A program made the position numbers and the translations under genes. Under the pieces are notes generated by a model that worked only from the letters and a program-made list of their open reading frames with translations, did no database searches and was not told where the DNA came from. Source: Streptomyces sp. NBC_01478 (GTDB lineage: Bacteria; Actinomycetota; Actinomycetes; Streptomycetales; Streptomycetaceae). Taken from it: a DNA stretch of 64,000 nt. This document shows, in pieces, positions 15,983 through 25,093 of the stretch (position 1 is its first letter; each line of letters begins with the position of its first letter). Where the stretch lies: contig NZ_CP109444.1 of the NCBI RefSeq assembly GCF_036227225.1, forward strand, positions 1,550,001-1,614,000, in the 5' to 3' direction.

Positions 15983-16789
15983 CTACGCCGGGGCGATCAT
16001 CCCCGCCGACAGGTCGATGTCGGCCCCGCACAGGCCGGGCATCGCGAGCATCGCCACCAGTGCCTGGGCGACCTCGTGTTCCTCGACGAGCCGGCCGAGG
16101 GCGGCCCGGGAGGCGAAGTCGCGTTCGGCCTCGGCGACCGTGCAGCCGGTCAGTTCGGCGGTGAGCTTGAAGTTGCGGTCCATGCGCGGTCCCCGAACCG
16201 GGCCCGGGGAAAGGGAGTTGACCGCGATCCCCCGCGGGCCGACCTCCCCGGCGAGGGTCCGGGTCAGGCCGAGCAGCGCCATCTTGGAGGCGGTGTACGG
16301 GGTGCGGTTGAGCAGCGGGCGCTTGCCGCTGACCGAGGCGACGTTGACGATGTCACCGCGCCCGGCCGCGAGCATCGGCGGCAGGAAGGCCCGGCACATC
16401 AGATACACGCCCCGGACGTTGGCGGCGAAGACGTCGTCCCACTCGTCCGGCTCGATGTCGACGAGCGGGCGGACCGGGCCCGCGACTCCGGCGTTGTTGA
16501 CGAGCAACGACACGTTCTCGTCGGCGAGTTGAGCGGCCAGTGCGTCGACGGCCGACGGGTCGGAGACGTCGCAGGAGGCCGTGCGGGCCTGTCCGCCGTC
16601 CTTCTCCACCTGTGCCGCCGACTCCGCGAGCGCCGACTCGTTGCGGCCGACCAGGATCACCCGGGCCCCGGAGTCCGCGAGGGCCCGCGCGAAGGCACGC
16701 CCCAGCGGTCCACCGCCGCCCGTGACCAGTGCCGTCCGGCCGTCGAGGGCCCTGCGGTGTTCCGGGGCCGTGCCGTGTTCCGAGGTCAC
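15983..16789 (-). CDS. SDR oxidoreductase of the catabolic cluster
   Basis: A 268-residue classical short-chain dehydrogenase. The cofactor loop is TGGGGPLG (23-30), a variant of TGxxxGxG. NNAG, the catalytic Ser (NVASVSG) and YTASK are all present. Arg and Asp residues after strand 2 (LVGRNESALAE) suggest NADP preference. It overlaps the upstream HisD-like gene by 4 bp (ATGA) and ends the leftward operon. It probably oxidises an alcohol or dihydrodiol intermediate, but the substrate is inferred only from context. Confidence 0.87.
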   Translation of the reverse strand: MTSEHGTAPEHRRALDGRTALVTGGGGPLGRAFARALADSGARVILVGRNESALAESAAQVEKDGGQARTASCDVSDPSAVDALAAQLADENVSLLVNNAGVAGPVRPLVDIEPDEWDDVFAANVRGVYLMCRAFLPPMLAAGRGDIVNVASVSGKRPLLNRTPYTASKMALLGLTRTLAGEVGPRGIAVNSLSPGPVRGPRMDRNFKLTAELTGCTVAEAERDFASRAALGRLVEEHEVAQALVAMLAMPGLCGADIDLSAGMIAPA

Positions 16790-18087
16790 GGGGTGTTCCA
16801 GGGCAGTTCGTCGCCCGCGGCCTTCGCGGCGCGTACGTCACCGGAGCGCGCGTGTCCCTCGAACAGCTCGACGCGGGCGGCCCGTCCGCACAGCCTGCCG
16901 AGCAGCGCCTGGGAGTCGGTGTCGGTGACCTCCTGATAGGTCACCGTCTTGAGGTACTTCCCCACCCACAGGCCGCCGGTGTAGCGCGCGGCACCACGTG
17001 TGGGCAGCACATGATTCGTGCCGATGACCTTGTCGCCGAACGACACACAGGTGCCCTCGCCCAGGAACAGGGCGCCGTACTGGGTCATCCGCTCCAGCGC
17101 GAGACGCGGTTCGGCGGTCAGCACCTCGACATGCTCGAAGGCGAACGCGTCGGCCAGGGCGTACAGCTCGTCGAGGGTGTCCACGACATGCACCTGGCCG
17201 TGCTCGCGCCAGGCGGGCCCGGCGAAGTCGCGGGTGGGCATGCCGGGCAGGAGGCGTTCCACCTCGGCGACAGTCTTCTCGGCGACCTCGCGGGAGGTGG
17301 TGATGAGGACGGCCGGGGAGTCCGGGCCGTGCTCGGCCTGGGAGAGCAGGTCCACTGCGCACACGAACGGGTCGGCGTGCTCGTCGGCGAGGACGAGGAT
17401 CTCGGTCGGCCCGGCGAAGAGGTCGATGCCGACCTCCCCGAACAACTGCCGCTTCGCCTCGGCGACATAGGCGTTGCCGGGCCCGGCGATCAGATTCACC
17501 GGCCGCATCGTGTCCGTCCCGACGGACATGGCGGCCACCGCCTGCACTCCCCCGAGCAGCCAGATCTCGTCGGCGCCCGCGAGATGCATGGCGGCGACGG
17601 TGGCGGCCGGGATCTCCCCGTGGATGGGCGGCGTACAGGCGACGACCCGGGGCACGCCCGCGACCTTGGCGGTGACGATGGTCATGTGGGCGGAGGCGGT
17701 GAGCGGGTAGCGGCCGCCGGGGATGTACGCGCCCGCCGCCTGTACCGGGATGTGCTTCTGCCCGAGCCGCACGCCCGGCAGGGTCTCCACCTCGAACTCC
17801 CGCAAGGAGTCGAGCTGATGGCGGGCGAAGGTGCGCACCTGCTCCTGGACGAAGCGGATGTCGTCGATGACCTGCTGCGGTACCGACGCGACGATCTTCT
17901 CGACCTCCTCGTCCGTCAGCCGGAAGGAGTCGGGGCTCCACTTGTCGAACTTCTCGGAGTAGGCGCGCACGGCCTCGTCACCGCGCGCACGGATGTCCGC
18001 GATGACGCCGGTCACGGTCTCGCGCACCTGGTCGAGGGAGGCGGTCACCTCTGACTTGGGCACGGCGTGCTTCAGGATCGTTGCCAC
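16786..18087 (-). CDS. Histidinol-dehydrogenase-like catabolic dehydrogenase
   Basis: A 433-residue member of the HisD fold, a Zn-dependent, NAD-linked family whose members oxidise an alcohol to an acid in two steps. Conserved blocks include GAYIPGGRYPLTASAHMT, IAGPGNAYVAEAKR, GPTEILVLADEHADP, the catalytic Glu-His pair in FAFEHVEVL and the C-terminal GTNHVLPT. GTG at 18087 follows AAAGG; the frame stays open 11 codons further upstream. It is translationally coupled to the SDR downstream. Placement in a degradation cluster, far from any his gene, argues for a catabolic alcohol dehydrogenase such as those acting on sulfopropanediol or similar polyols, not for histidine synthesis. Confidence 0.85.
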   Translation of the reverse strand: MATILKHAVPKSEVTASLDQVRETVTGVIADIRARGDEAVRAYSEKFDKWSPDSFRLTDEEVEKIVASVPQQVIDDIRFVQEQVRTFARHQLDSLREFEVETLPGVRLGQKHIPVQAAGAYIPGGRYPLTASAHMTIVTAKVAGVPRVVACTPPIHGEIPAATVAAMHLAGADEIWLLGGVQAVAAMSVGTDTMRPVNLIAGPGNAYVAEAKRQLFGEVGIDLFAGPTEILVLADEHADPFVCAVDLLSQAEHGPDSPAVLITTSREVAEKTVAEVERLLPGMPTRDFAGPAWREHGQVHVVDTLDELYALADAFAFEHVEVLTAEPRLALERMTQYGALFLGEGTCVSFGDKVIGTNHVLPTRGAARYTGGLWVGKYLKTVTYQEVTDTDSQALLGRLCGRAARVELFEGHARSGDVRAAKAAGDELPWNTP

Positions 18088-18142
18088 AACTGCGGCCTTT
18101 CTGCGGGTGGTTCGCGACAAAGGGGGTGTCGGACGGGAGGTG

Positions 18143-19078
18143 TCAGACGGGGGGCGCCACGAACAGCACGTCGGGGTCGTTGAACTGCTCTTTGGCGACC
18201 GACTCGCTCATCGGGTCGGCGGTGCCCCACTGGTCCTGGGTGATCGGGTCGTCGACGTCATGGCGGCCCGGGTGCCACAAGTCCTCTTCGAGGACGGCGA
18301 GTTCGGTCGTGTACTCGACGGTGTTGCCGTGCGGGTCGTGGAAGTAGGAGAAGGTGTTGTCACCGGCGAGATGCCGGCCGGGCCCCCAGGTGAGCCGGGT
18401 ACCGGCGCGCAGCGCCCGCCCGGTGCCGCGCATGTACTCCTCGACCCCGCGCATCTCGAACGAGGCGTGGTGCAGGGAGACATGGGGTCCCCGGGCGATC
18501 GCGAACGAGTGGTGGAGCGGGCTGCACCGCAGGAAGTACATGAGGTCGCCCATGTGCGTGGAGTACAGGGTGTCGGTGAGCCGGAACCCGAGGTGCTGGA
18601 CGTAGAAGTTCCGTAGCCCTTCCGGGTCCTGGGAGTTGACCACACAGTGCGAGAGCCGCACCGGGATCGCCTCACGCTCCTCGATCTTGCGGTGAGCGCG
18701 GGTGGCGACGTCCGCCGAGACCTCGACGACCCGCCCGTCCGGGTCGAAGAACCGGAAGCCGTAGCCACCACCCGGCGTATCCAACACCCCTGGCTCACCA
18801 AGGAGTTGAACCCCGGCCCGCCCCAGCCTCCCGTGCAACTCGTCGACGGCGCCCGGCGATACGGCCCCGAAGGCGACCAGGTCCATCCGCTTCCGTTCGT
18901 CCTCGCGGATGCGGACGATGTACTGCTCGGGGCTGCCCTCGGCGGCGAAGAAGGCGACCCCGCTGTCGCCCGCGACCTCGGTCAGGCCCCAGGTGGTGCC
19001 GTAGAAGGCGCGCTGGCGGGCGAAGTCCGGTACGGCCAGGTCGACATGGCGCAGATGGGTGATGGGCTGGAAGGTCAC
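18143..19078 (-). CDS. VOC extradiol ring-cleavage dioxygenase
   Basis: A 311-residue two-domain VOC protein of the type I extradiol dioxygenase family (catechol 2,3-dioxygenase-like), expected to open a catecholic ring next to its hydroxyls with Fe(II) and O2. The N-terminal domain is non-catalytic. The C-terminal domain keeps the 2-His-1-carboxylate set: His144 (RLSHCVVNS), His204 (SLHHASFE) and Glu255 (NTVEYTTE). It overlaps the FAH-type gene by 4 bp (ATGA). It is the key evidence that the cluster degrades an aromatic compound by meta cleavage. Substrate unknown. Confidence 0.87.
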   Translation of the reverse strand: MTFQPITHLRHVDLAVPDFARQRAFYGTTWGLTEVAGDSGVAFFAAEGSPEQYIVRIREDERKRMDLVAFGAVSPGAVDELHGRLGRAGVQLLGEPGVLDTPGGGYGFRFFDPDGRVVEVSADVATRAHRKIEEREAIPVRLSHCVVNSQDPEGLRNFYVQHLGFRLTDTLYSTHMGDLMYFLRCSPLHHSFAIARGPHVSLHHASFEMRGVEEYMRGTGRALRAGTRLTWGPGRHLAGDNTFSYFHDPHGNTVEYTTELAVLEEDLWHPGRHDVDDPITQDQWGTADPMSESVAKEQFNDPDVLFVAPPV

Positions 19079-20040
19079 TGTCCGCTCCTGACGGTGTTGC
19101 GCTGGTGGCCCAGGCCGGTGATCTCGGACTCGACGACGTCGCCGGGCTTCAGGAAGACACCCCAGTGCGCGCCGTTGCCGGCCGGGGAGCCGGTGAGCAG
19201 CAGGTCGCCGGGGCGCAGGGTGGTGGTCGTGGAGACGTACGCGATGAGCCGGGGGATGTCGAAGATCATGTCCTTCGTCGACTCGTCCTGCCGTACAACT
19301 CCGTTGTGGCGCAAGGTGATCCGCAGGTCGCCGGGGTCACCGACGAAGGCCGCCGGTACGAGGAAGGGCCCGGTCGGCAGGAAGGTGTCGGCGTTCTTGG
19401 CGGTGAACCAATCGGTGCCGATGGCCTTGAGGTCGGGCCGGTAGAGGCGGTCCCGGGTGGTGAGGTCGTTCGAGATCGTGTAGCCGGCGACGTGGTCCAT
19501 CGCTTCCCCGGCCGGGATGTTCTTGCCCGACTTCCCTATGACCAGGGCGAGTTCGAGTTCCCAGTCGTGCTGTTCGCCGAGCGCGGGGAGCACGATGTCG
19601 TCGTAGGGGCCGGAGATCGCACGCGGGGAGCCGAGGAAGACGTACGGCACTCCGTTGCGGGCGCGTTCGTCCATCATCAGCTCGGCGTCCGCGCGGGCCT
19701 CTTCGGGGGTGGCGCCGTGCACGCTCTCCTTCTCGGCGGCGACCAGATCGACCACGTGCTTGCGGTAGTTGGCGCCGCTCTGCAGGATCTGGCCGGGTTC
19801 GAGGGGGGTGAGGACGCGCAGTGCGGCCAGGTCGTGCCAGGTGCCCGCCGCCGAGGTGGCGAGGTCCCCGAGGCTGGGCAGCCAGGTCTCCCAGTCCTCG
19901 ACGAGCGCGCGGACGGAGGGCACCAGATCGGAGAGGTCGCGCACGCGGGAACCGGTGACGAGGCCCGGGAAGCCCCCCTCACCGGAAGCGAACGTGCCGA
20001 GCGCGAAAGGTCCGGCATGGGTGGGCAGTGGATCGGGCAC
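19075..20040 (-). CDS. Fumarylacetoacetate-hydrolase-family enzyme, first copy
   Basis: A 321-residue FAH-fold protein. The metal-binding core appears in the order LVIGKSGKNIPAGEAMDHVAGYTISND, then TRD and the KxxDTFLPTGPFLVP stretch. A C-terminal GDLLLTGSPAG motif closes the active site. Such enzymes hydrolyse C-C bonds or decarboxylate/hydrate 2-oxo acids formed after ring cleavage. It is the first gene of the leftward operon, and the promoter lies in the 228-bp divergent spacer to the rightward operon. A second FAH-type gene of the cluster (25094-26050) is quite different in sequence, so the two probably act at different steps. Confidence 0.87.
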   Translation of the reverse strand: MPDPLPTHAGPFALGTFASGEGGFPGLVTGSRVRDLSDLVPSVRALVEDWETWLPSLGDLATSAAGTWHDLAALRVLTPLEPGQILQSGANYRKHVVDLVAAEKESVHGATPEEARADAELMMDERARNGVPYVFLGSPRAISGPYDDIVLPALGEQHDWELELALVIGKSGKNIPAGEAMDHVAGYTISNDLTTRDRLYRPDLKAIGTDWFTAKNADTFLPTGPFLVPAAFVGDPGDLRITLRHNGVVRQDESTKDMIFDIPRLIAYVSTTTTLRPGDLLLTGSPAGNGAHWGVFLKPGDVVESEITGLGHQRNTVRSGQ

Positions 20041-20160
20041 GGCGCTCTCCTCGTACGGGTGGGGGCTCGCCCTCGACGCTAGGCAGCCCGGGGACCCGGC
20101 GGAAATGGCGATCCGCGATGCCTGCCATCACCGGCCGCGTGGGCCCTCAACCGGGGCTCC

Positions 20161-20175
20161 ATCGCCGTACGGGAT
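20161..20175. promoter_or_regulatory. ATC-N9-GAT motif in the divergent promoter region
   Basis: ATC GCCGTACGG GAT has the ATC-N9-GAT form of sites bound by NodD-like LysR regulators. It lies in the 228-bp spacer between the two operons of the catabolic cluster, 93 bp before the rightward gene. The cluster encodes a NodD-like LysR protein, so this is its most likely target. Confidence 0.45.
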
Positions 20176-20268
20176 GCATGACGTCCCCCTTGGCGATGCC
20201 TCGATCCGTTGACCCTGCGTCGGCCGCCCACGCAGGCTCGGAGCACCCACTTTCCCGAGGAGAAGAAC

Positions 20269-20574
20269 GTGATAGTCGAGCATGCCGAGCTGACCGTCGA
20301 GGCGGGGCGTGAGCGGGAGTTCGCGGAGGTGTTCGGCAAGGCCCGTGAGGTGCTGGCCGAGGCTGACGGGTTCCGCTGGGCCGAGTTGCTGCGCGGTGCG
20401 GAGCGGCCGGCGACCTTTCTGCTGCTGGTCGGCTGGGAGTCCGTCGAGGCACACACGGTCGGTTTCCGGGAGTCCGAGGCCTTCGGGCGCTGGCGGGCCC
20501 TGGTCGGACCGTTCTTCGCCGCGCCGCCGGCCGTCGAGCACTTCCACGAACTCGACGCCCGCTTCTCGGGCTGA
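20269..20574 (+). CDS. Antibiotic-biosynthesis-monooxygenase (ABM) domain protein
   Basis: A 101-residue dimeric alpha-beta-barrel protein. It has the ABM pattern: VEHAELTVEAGREREFAEVFGKAREVL, then FRWAELLRG, LLVGWESVEAH and FRESEAFGRWRALV. Such proteins are cofactor-free monooxygenases on quinol-like substrates or act as accessory proteins. GTG at 20269 follows GAGGAGAAG; the frame is open further upstream without a better start. It opens the rightward operon and may remove or oxidise a reactive hydroquinone intermediate. Confidence 0.8.
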   Translation: MIVEHAELTVEAGREREFAEVFGKAREVLAEADGFRWAELLRGAERPATFLLLVGWESVEAHTVGFRESEAFGRWRALVGPFFAAPPAVEHFHELDARFSG

Positions 20575-20608
20575 CCCCCACTTCTGTCTACGTTCGCAAG
20601 GATCGCCC

Positions 20609-21733
20609 ATGCCCGTACAAAAGGTGCTCGTCGTCGGCGGCGGCATCACCGGAAGCGTGCTGTGTCTCGCGCTCGCCCAGCGGGGCGTCGAGGTGGAGCT
20701 CGCCGAGATCTCTCCGCAGTGGTTCGGTGTGGGCCATGGCATCACGATTCAGGGGAACGCGCTCAAGGCGCTGCGTTCCGTGGGTGTCCTGGACCGGGTG
20801 CTGGCCCGGGCGGTGCCGTTCGACATCATGCGGCTGCGCCGGGCCGACGGCGGGCTGATCACCGAGTTGAACACGCCGCACACCGGCGGGCCCGAACTGC
20901 CTTCCACGGCAGGTGCGTTGCGCTCGGATCTGCAGGACGCGCTGTGCGACGCGGTGCGTGCGCACGGGGTGCGGGTCCGCCTCAGGTTGAGCGTGGACCG
21001 GCTCGACCAGTCGCCCGACCACGTGGACGTGGCCTTCACGGACGGTACGACCGGTCGCTACGACCTCGTCGTGGGCGCCGACGGCATCAACTCGGCGATG
21101 CGCGCGCTGATCGGCATCGACGCGAAGCCCCGTCCCGTCGGCATGTCGATCTTCCGGGTCGTCGCCGACCGTCCGGCCGAGATGGACTGCGCCGAGGTGT
21201 ACTACGGCGGCCCCCGCTTCAAGGCCGGCTACAGCCCGATCTCCCCCGACCAGTGCTACGCCTACCTCCTCGACGAGAACCTCGACACCACCCTGATCGG
21301 CCCCCGCGCCCCGCTCGCCCTGCTGCGCGAACGCGGCGCCGGGTACGGCGGCACCTGGGGCAGGATCCTCGCCTCGCTGCCCGACGACACGGCGGTCGAC
21401 TACCGCTGGATCGAGGCGATCCTCGTCGACGAGCCCTGGCACCGGGGCCGCGCGATGGTCATCGGCGACGCGGCGCACGCCTGTCCGCCGCTGATCGCGC
21501 AGGGTGCGGCGATGTGCATGGAGGACGCGGTGCTGCTCGCGGAGCTGGTGACGGCGGACGAGCCGACGGAGAAGGCCCTGGACCGCTTCATGGACCGGCG
21601 GCTGCCCCGGGTGCGGATGGTCCTGGAGAACTCGCTCCAGCTCGCCGACTGGGAGATCCACCCCGGCACACCGGGCGCCGACCCGGCCCGCATCATGTCC
21701 GAGACGCTCGACAACCTGACGGCCGCCGCATGA
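20609..21733 (+). CDS. FAD-dependent aromatic-ring monooxygenase
   Basis: A 374-residue class A flavin monooxygenase. The N-terminal dinucleotide motif is VLVVGGGITGSVLCLALAQRG, with the DG-type motif DLVVGADGINSAMR and the FAD/ribityl motif GDAAHACPPLIAQGAAMCMEDA. Hydroxylation of a (hydroxy- or amino-) aromatic acid or heterocycle, as in the salicylate or 6-hydroxynicotinate hydroxylases, would supply the diol needed by the VOC dioxygenase of the divergent operon. ATG at 20609 follows AAGGA. It overlaps the amidohydrolase gene by 4 bp. Confidence 0.87.
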   Translation: MPVQKVLVVGGGITGSVLCLALAQRGVEVELAEISPQWFGVGHGITIQGNALKALRSVGVLDRVLARAVPFDIMRLRRADGGLITELNTPHTGGPELPSTAGALRSDLQDALCDAVRAHGVRVRLRLSVDRLDQSPDHVDVAFTDGTTGRYDLVVGADGINSAMRALIGIDAKPRPVGMSIFRVVADRPAEMDCAEVYYGGPRFKAGYSPISPDQCYAYLLDENLDTTLIGPRAPLALLRERGAGYGGTWGRILASLPDDTAVDYRWIEAILVDEPWHRGRAMVIGDAAHACPPLIAQGAAMCMEDAVLLAELVTADEPTEKALDRFMDRRLPRVRMVLENSLQLADWEIHPGTPGADPARIMSETLDNLTAAA

Positions 21734-22737
21734 CCGGCTCACCCGTGGTCGACTTCCACGGCCACCTCGCCGTCCCGGCCGCCGACGCCCTGGTCGCGGG
21801 CACCCCGGGTCTCGCCGCCGAACTCGCGGCCGAGCAGCGCGCCCACTCCCCCGCGTCCCTGGCCGTCAACCGTGCCCAACTCCAGCGTCTGGCACCCCGG
21901 TTGACGGACGTCAGCACCCGCCTCGCGGACCTAGACGCGATGGGCGTCGACATTCAAGTGGTCGGCCCGATGCCGATGCACCACTACTGGGCGGACCCCG
22001 ACCTCGCGATCCAACTCGCCCGCACCGTCAACGCGGTCGTCGCCGCGCACTGCGCCGACGCACCCGACCGGTTGTACGGCCTGGGCACGGTCCCGCTCCA
22101 ACACCCGGACCTCGCGGTCGCGTTGCTCGACCGGGCGGTCAACGACCACGGCCTGTACGGCATCAGCGTCTCCACGACGGTCGACGGCCGCGAACTCGCC
22201 GACCCCGCGCACGACGTGGTGTGGCAGCGGGCCGAGGAGCTGGGCGCGGTCGTCTTCGTGCACCCCTGGGGCTGCTCCCTCGGCGAGCGGCTGGCCACCA
22301 ACTACCTGGGAAACACGGTCGGTCAGCCCGTCGAGACGACCGTCGCGCTCTCGCATCTCATCTTCACCGGTGTCCTCGACCGCTTCCCGCGCCTGAAGCT
22401 GGTGGCGGCGCACGGCGGTGGCTATCTGCCGACGTACATCGGCCGTTCGGACCACGCCTGGCAGGTACGTCAGGACGCGCGCGGCTGTGCCGAGTCGCCC
22501 AGCACCTATCTGCGGCGGATGTGGTTCGACGCGCTGGTGTACACCCCGGGCGCGCTGCGCCGGCTCGTCGAGGAGGTGGGCGCGGACCGGGTCGTCCTCG
22601 GTACCGACCATCCCTTCGACATGGGCGTCGACGACCCGGTGGCCCGGCTGGACGCGGCCGGGCTGGCCCCGGCCGACCGGGCCGCCGTCGCCGGGGGCAA
22701 CGCCCTCGACCTGCTGCTGAAAGGACGTACGCGATGA
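21730..22737 (+). CDS. Amidohydrolase-family (ACMSD-like) decarboxylase or hydrolase
   Basis: A 335-residue protein of the amidohydrolase_2 type. The HxH metal motif is His10/His12 in VVDFHGHL. Further metal or catalytic residues are in VFVHPWGCS, AAHGGGYLPTY and the aspartate of GTDHPFDM. Members of this branch are usually non-oxidative decarboxylases, such as aminocarboxymuconate-semialdehyde and 2,6-dihydroxybenzoate decarboxylases, rather than amidases. In this cluster it may decarboxylate a ring-cleavage product or a hydroxybenzoate. It is coupled by ATGA overlaps to both neighbours. Confidence 0.82.
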   Translation: MTGSPVVDFHGHLAVPAADALVAGTPGLAAELAAEQRAHSPASLAVNRAQLQRLAPRLTDVSTRLADLDAMGVDIQVVGPMPMHHYWADPDLAIQLARTVNAVVAAHCADAPDRLYGLGTVPLQHPDLAVALLDRAVNDHGLYGISVSTTVDGRELADPAHDVVWQRAEELGAVVFVHPWGCSLGERLATNYLGNTVGQPVETTVALSHLIFTGVLDRFPRLKLVAAHGGGYLPTYIGRSDHAWQVRQDARGCAESPSTYLRRMWFDALVYTPGALRRLVEEVGADRVVLGTDHPFDMGVDDPVARLDAAGLAPADRAAVAGGNALDLLLKGRTR

Positions 22738-23711
22738 CCGCCGGTGCCCTCGGGCCGATCGAGGAGGAACTCGCCAAGGCCCGTTCCGCCTACCGCAATT
22801 GGGGCCGCTGGGGTGAGGACGACGTGCTGGGCACGCTGAACTTCATCGACGACGCGATCCGCGCCCACGCGGTGGGCCTGGTGCGGCGCGGGCGTTCCTT
22901 CTCGCTCGCCCAGGAGTTCAACGAGTCGGGCCCGCAGCGCGGTTTCCGCGGCCGCATCAACCCGGTGCACTACATGAAGGACACCGGTTCCGACGCGGCC
23001 GCCGGCACCCAGGGTTTCCCGCACGGCTTCGGCGGCGCCGACGACCACATCGTGATGCCCTTGCAGGCCTCCACCCAGTGGGACGGGCTGGGCCACATCT
23101 ACGACAACAAGCAGGCGTGGAACGGCCGTCCGTGCACCATCGTCAATGGCGACGGCGACTCGGTCACCGGCATCGAGCACATGAGGGAGGCTTTCACCAG
23201 CCGCGGGGTCCTCCTCGACGTGGGCCGTGCGGTCGGTGACGAGCACGGTGAACTGCCGGACGGATTCCCTATCTTGGAGGAGCACCTGCGGGCCACGATA
23301 GAGGCGCAGGGCGCCACCAGCTCCGTACGACGCGGCGACCTCGTCCTGATCCGCACCGGGCAACTCGGCCGCGTACGACGCCACGGCGCGTGGGGCGGTT
23401 ACGCGGCCGGTGACGCGCCCGGCCTCTCCTTCACCACCCTCGGCTGGCTGCACCGTACGGAGATCGCGGCGATCGCCTCCGACACCTGGGGACTCGAGGT
23501 GCGGCCGTACGAGTTCCCGCAGCCCGCGATGTCTCCGCTGCACCAGATAGCGATCCCCAACATGGGCCTGCCGTTGGGCGAGATGTGGGACCTGGAGGCA
23601 CTGGCCGAGGACTGCGCGGCGGACGGTGTCTACGAGTTCCTGCTGGTCGCCGCGCCGCTGCCGGTCACCGGTGCGGTGGGCGCCCCCGTCAACCCGATCG
23701 CGATCAAGTGA
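22734..23711 (+). CDS. Cyclase-family metal-dependent hydrolase
   Basis: A 325-residue member of the cyclase/kynurenine-formamidase superfamily. The metal-binding region reads ASTQWDGLGHIYDNK, the long-branch variant of the classical HxGTHxDxPxH motif. Further conserved blocks are RRGDLVLIRTG and SDTWGLEVRPYEF. Family members include isatin hydrolase and formamidases that open amides or lactam rings. Its presence beside a flavin hydroxylase hints at an N-containing or lactone intermediate. Both gene ends overlap neighbours by 4 bp. Confidence 0.82.
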   Translation: MTAGALGPIEEELAKARSAYRNWGRWGEDDVLGTLNFIDDAIRAHAVGLVRRGRSFSLAQEFNESGPQRGFRGRINPVHYMKDTGSDAAAGTQGFPHGFGGADDHIVMPLQASTQWDGLGHIYDNKQAWNGRPCTIVNGDGDSVTGIEHMREAFTSRGVLLDVGRAVGDEHGELPDGFPILEEHLRATIEAQGATSSVRRGDLVLIRTGQLGRVRRHGAWGGYAAGDAPGLSFTTLGWLHRTEIAAIASDTWGLEVRPYEFPQPAMSPLHQIAIPNMGLPLGEMWDLEALAEDCAADGVYEFLLVAAPLPVTGAVGAPVNPIAIK

Positions 23712-25090
23712 GTACGAGCGTGAACCTCAACCGATTCTCCGGCACCCTCCACCTCCCCGACGACGAGGACTTCGAGACGGCGTGCTTCGGGCGGGTCTTC
23801 AACGCCCGCCGCCCGACCGACCGTTCACCGGCCGCCGTCCTGACGGCCGAGTCCGAGCAGGACGTCGTCGAAGGGGTACGGCTCGCCCTGGAGCGGGGCT
23901 GGCAGGTCGCCGTCCGTTCCGGCGGGCACAGTTGGGCCGCCTGGTCGGTGCGCCAGGACGCGCTGCTGATCGACCTCGGGGGCTTCCGCGAGATGGTGTA
24001 CGACCCGGGGACCGGGATCGTGACGGCGACTCCCAGCGTCAAGGGCGGCGACGAACTCAACCCGTATCTCGGAGAGTTCGGCCGCTTCTTCAACGGCGGC
24101 CACTGCCCCTCCGTCGGCATCGGCGGCTTCCTGCTCCAGGGCGGGCAGGGCTGGAACGCGCGGGGCTGGGGCTGGGCGGCGGAGAACATCGTGGCGATCG
24201 ATGTCGTCACCGCCGAGGGCGAGTTGGTGCGCGCCGACGAGACCCACCACAGCGACCTGTTCTGGGCGGCACGCGGCGCGGGCCCGGGCTTCTTCGGCAT
24301 CGTGACGCGCTTCCACCTCCGCACCCGCCCGCTGCCGAGGTACCTCGGACACACCGTGCACGCGTATCCGCTCGACCTGTTCGACGAGGTCATGACCTGG
24401 CTGCACGGCATGCACCACACGGTCTCGGACCTGGTGGAGATCGTCGCGCTCACGCAGACTCCGCCCGACCTCGACGAACCGGTGCTGCTGGTCACGGGCG
24501 TGTCGATGACCGACACCGCCGAGCAGGCCGCCGAGGCGCTGGCGCCACTGCACGCCAACCCGTACGCGGACCGGGCCCTGTTCCGCGTCGAGGCCCAACA
24601 GACCACGTTCGCCGAGCAGTTGGCAGGGCAGCGCACCGCGAACCCCGAGGGTCACCGCTACCTGGTCGACAACGCCTGGCTGACCGGCCCCGCCGACGAG
24701 GTCGTCCCGGCGATCCGCAAGGCGTTCACCGAGCAGCCCACCCGGCAGACCTTCACCATCTGGTTCTCCATGGCCCCGCTGCGCCAACTCCCCGACATGG
24801 CCTTCTCGTTGCAGTCGGAGATCTACTGCGCCACGTACGTCATCCATGACGACCCCGCGCGGGACGACGAGCTGCGCGCCTGGCTGGACGGGGCGATGGC
24901 GGACATGCGGCCGGTCACCGCCGGCCAGTACCTCGGCGACTCCGACTTCACCGTGCGGCAGTTGAGGTTCATGGGCGACGAACAGTGGCGGCGGCTGCGG
25001 GAGATCCGGGCCGCCCGTGACCCCAAGGGGCTCTTCGCCGGTCATCTGAGCGCGGGGACCGTCACCAACACCAACCACTGGGAGCAGTGA
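23708..25090 (+). CDS. BBE-like FAD-linked oxidase, probably bicovalent flavin
   Basis: A 460-residue PCMH-type oxidoreductase. The N-terminal FAD domain contains AVRSGGHSWAAW, whose His is the usual 8-alpha-linked residue, and GGHCPSVGIGGFLLQGGQGW, whose Cys matches the 6-S-cysteinyl ligand of bicovalent enzymes. The C-terminal berberine-bridge motif region ends RDPKGLFAG. Such enzymes oxidise alcohols, aldehydes or amines with O2. The start is GTG at 23708, overlapping the cyclase stop (GTGA). It lies 3 nt before the next gene. Its substrate is probably an intermediate of this cluster. Confidence 0.87.
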   Translation: MSTSVNLNRFSGTLHLPDDEDFETACFGRVFNARRPTDRSPAAVLTAESEQDVVEGVRLALERGWQVAVRSGGHSWAAWSVRQDALLIDLGGFREMVYDPGTGIVTATPSVKGGDELNPYLGEFGRFFNGGHCPSVGIGGFLLQGGQGWNARGWGWAAENIVAIDVVTAEGELVRADETHHSDLFWAARGAGPGFFGIVTRFHLRTRPLPRYLGHTVHAYPLDLFDEVMTWLHGMHHTVSDLVEIVALTQTPPDLDEPVLLVTGVSMTDTAEQAAEALAPLHANPYADRALFRVEAQQTTFAEQLAGQRTANPEGHRYLVDNAWLTGPADEVVPAIRKAFTEQPTRQTFTIWFSMAPLRQLPDMAFSLQSEIYCATYVIHDDPARDDELRAWLDGAMADMRPVTAGQYLGDSDFTVRQLRFMGDEQWRRLREIRAARDPKGLFAGHLSAGTVTNTNHWEQ

Positions 25091-25093
25091 GCG

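Noticed and set aside
16786..18087. Histidine biosynthesis role for the HisD-like gene
   Set aside because: No his genes nearby, and it is coupled to an SDR inside a degradation operon. The fold is shared by catabolic dehydrogenases.
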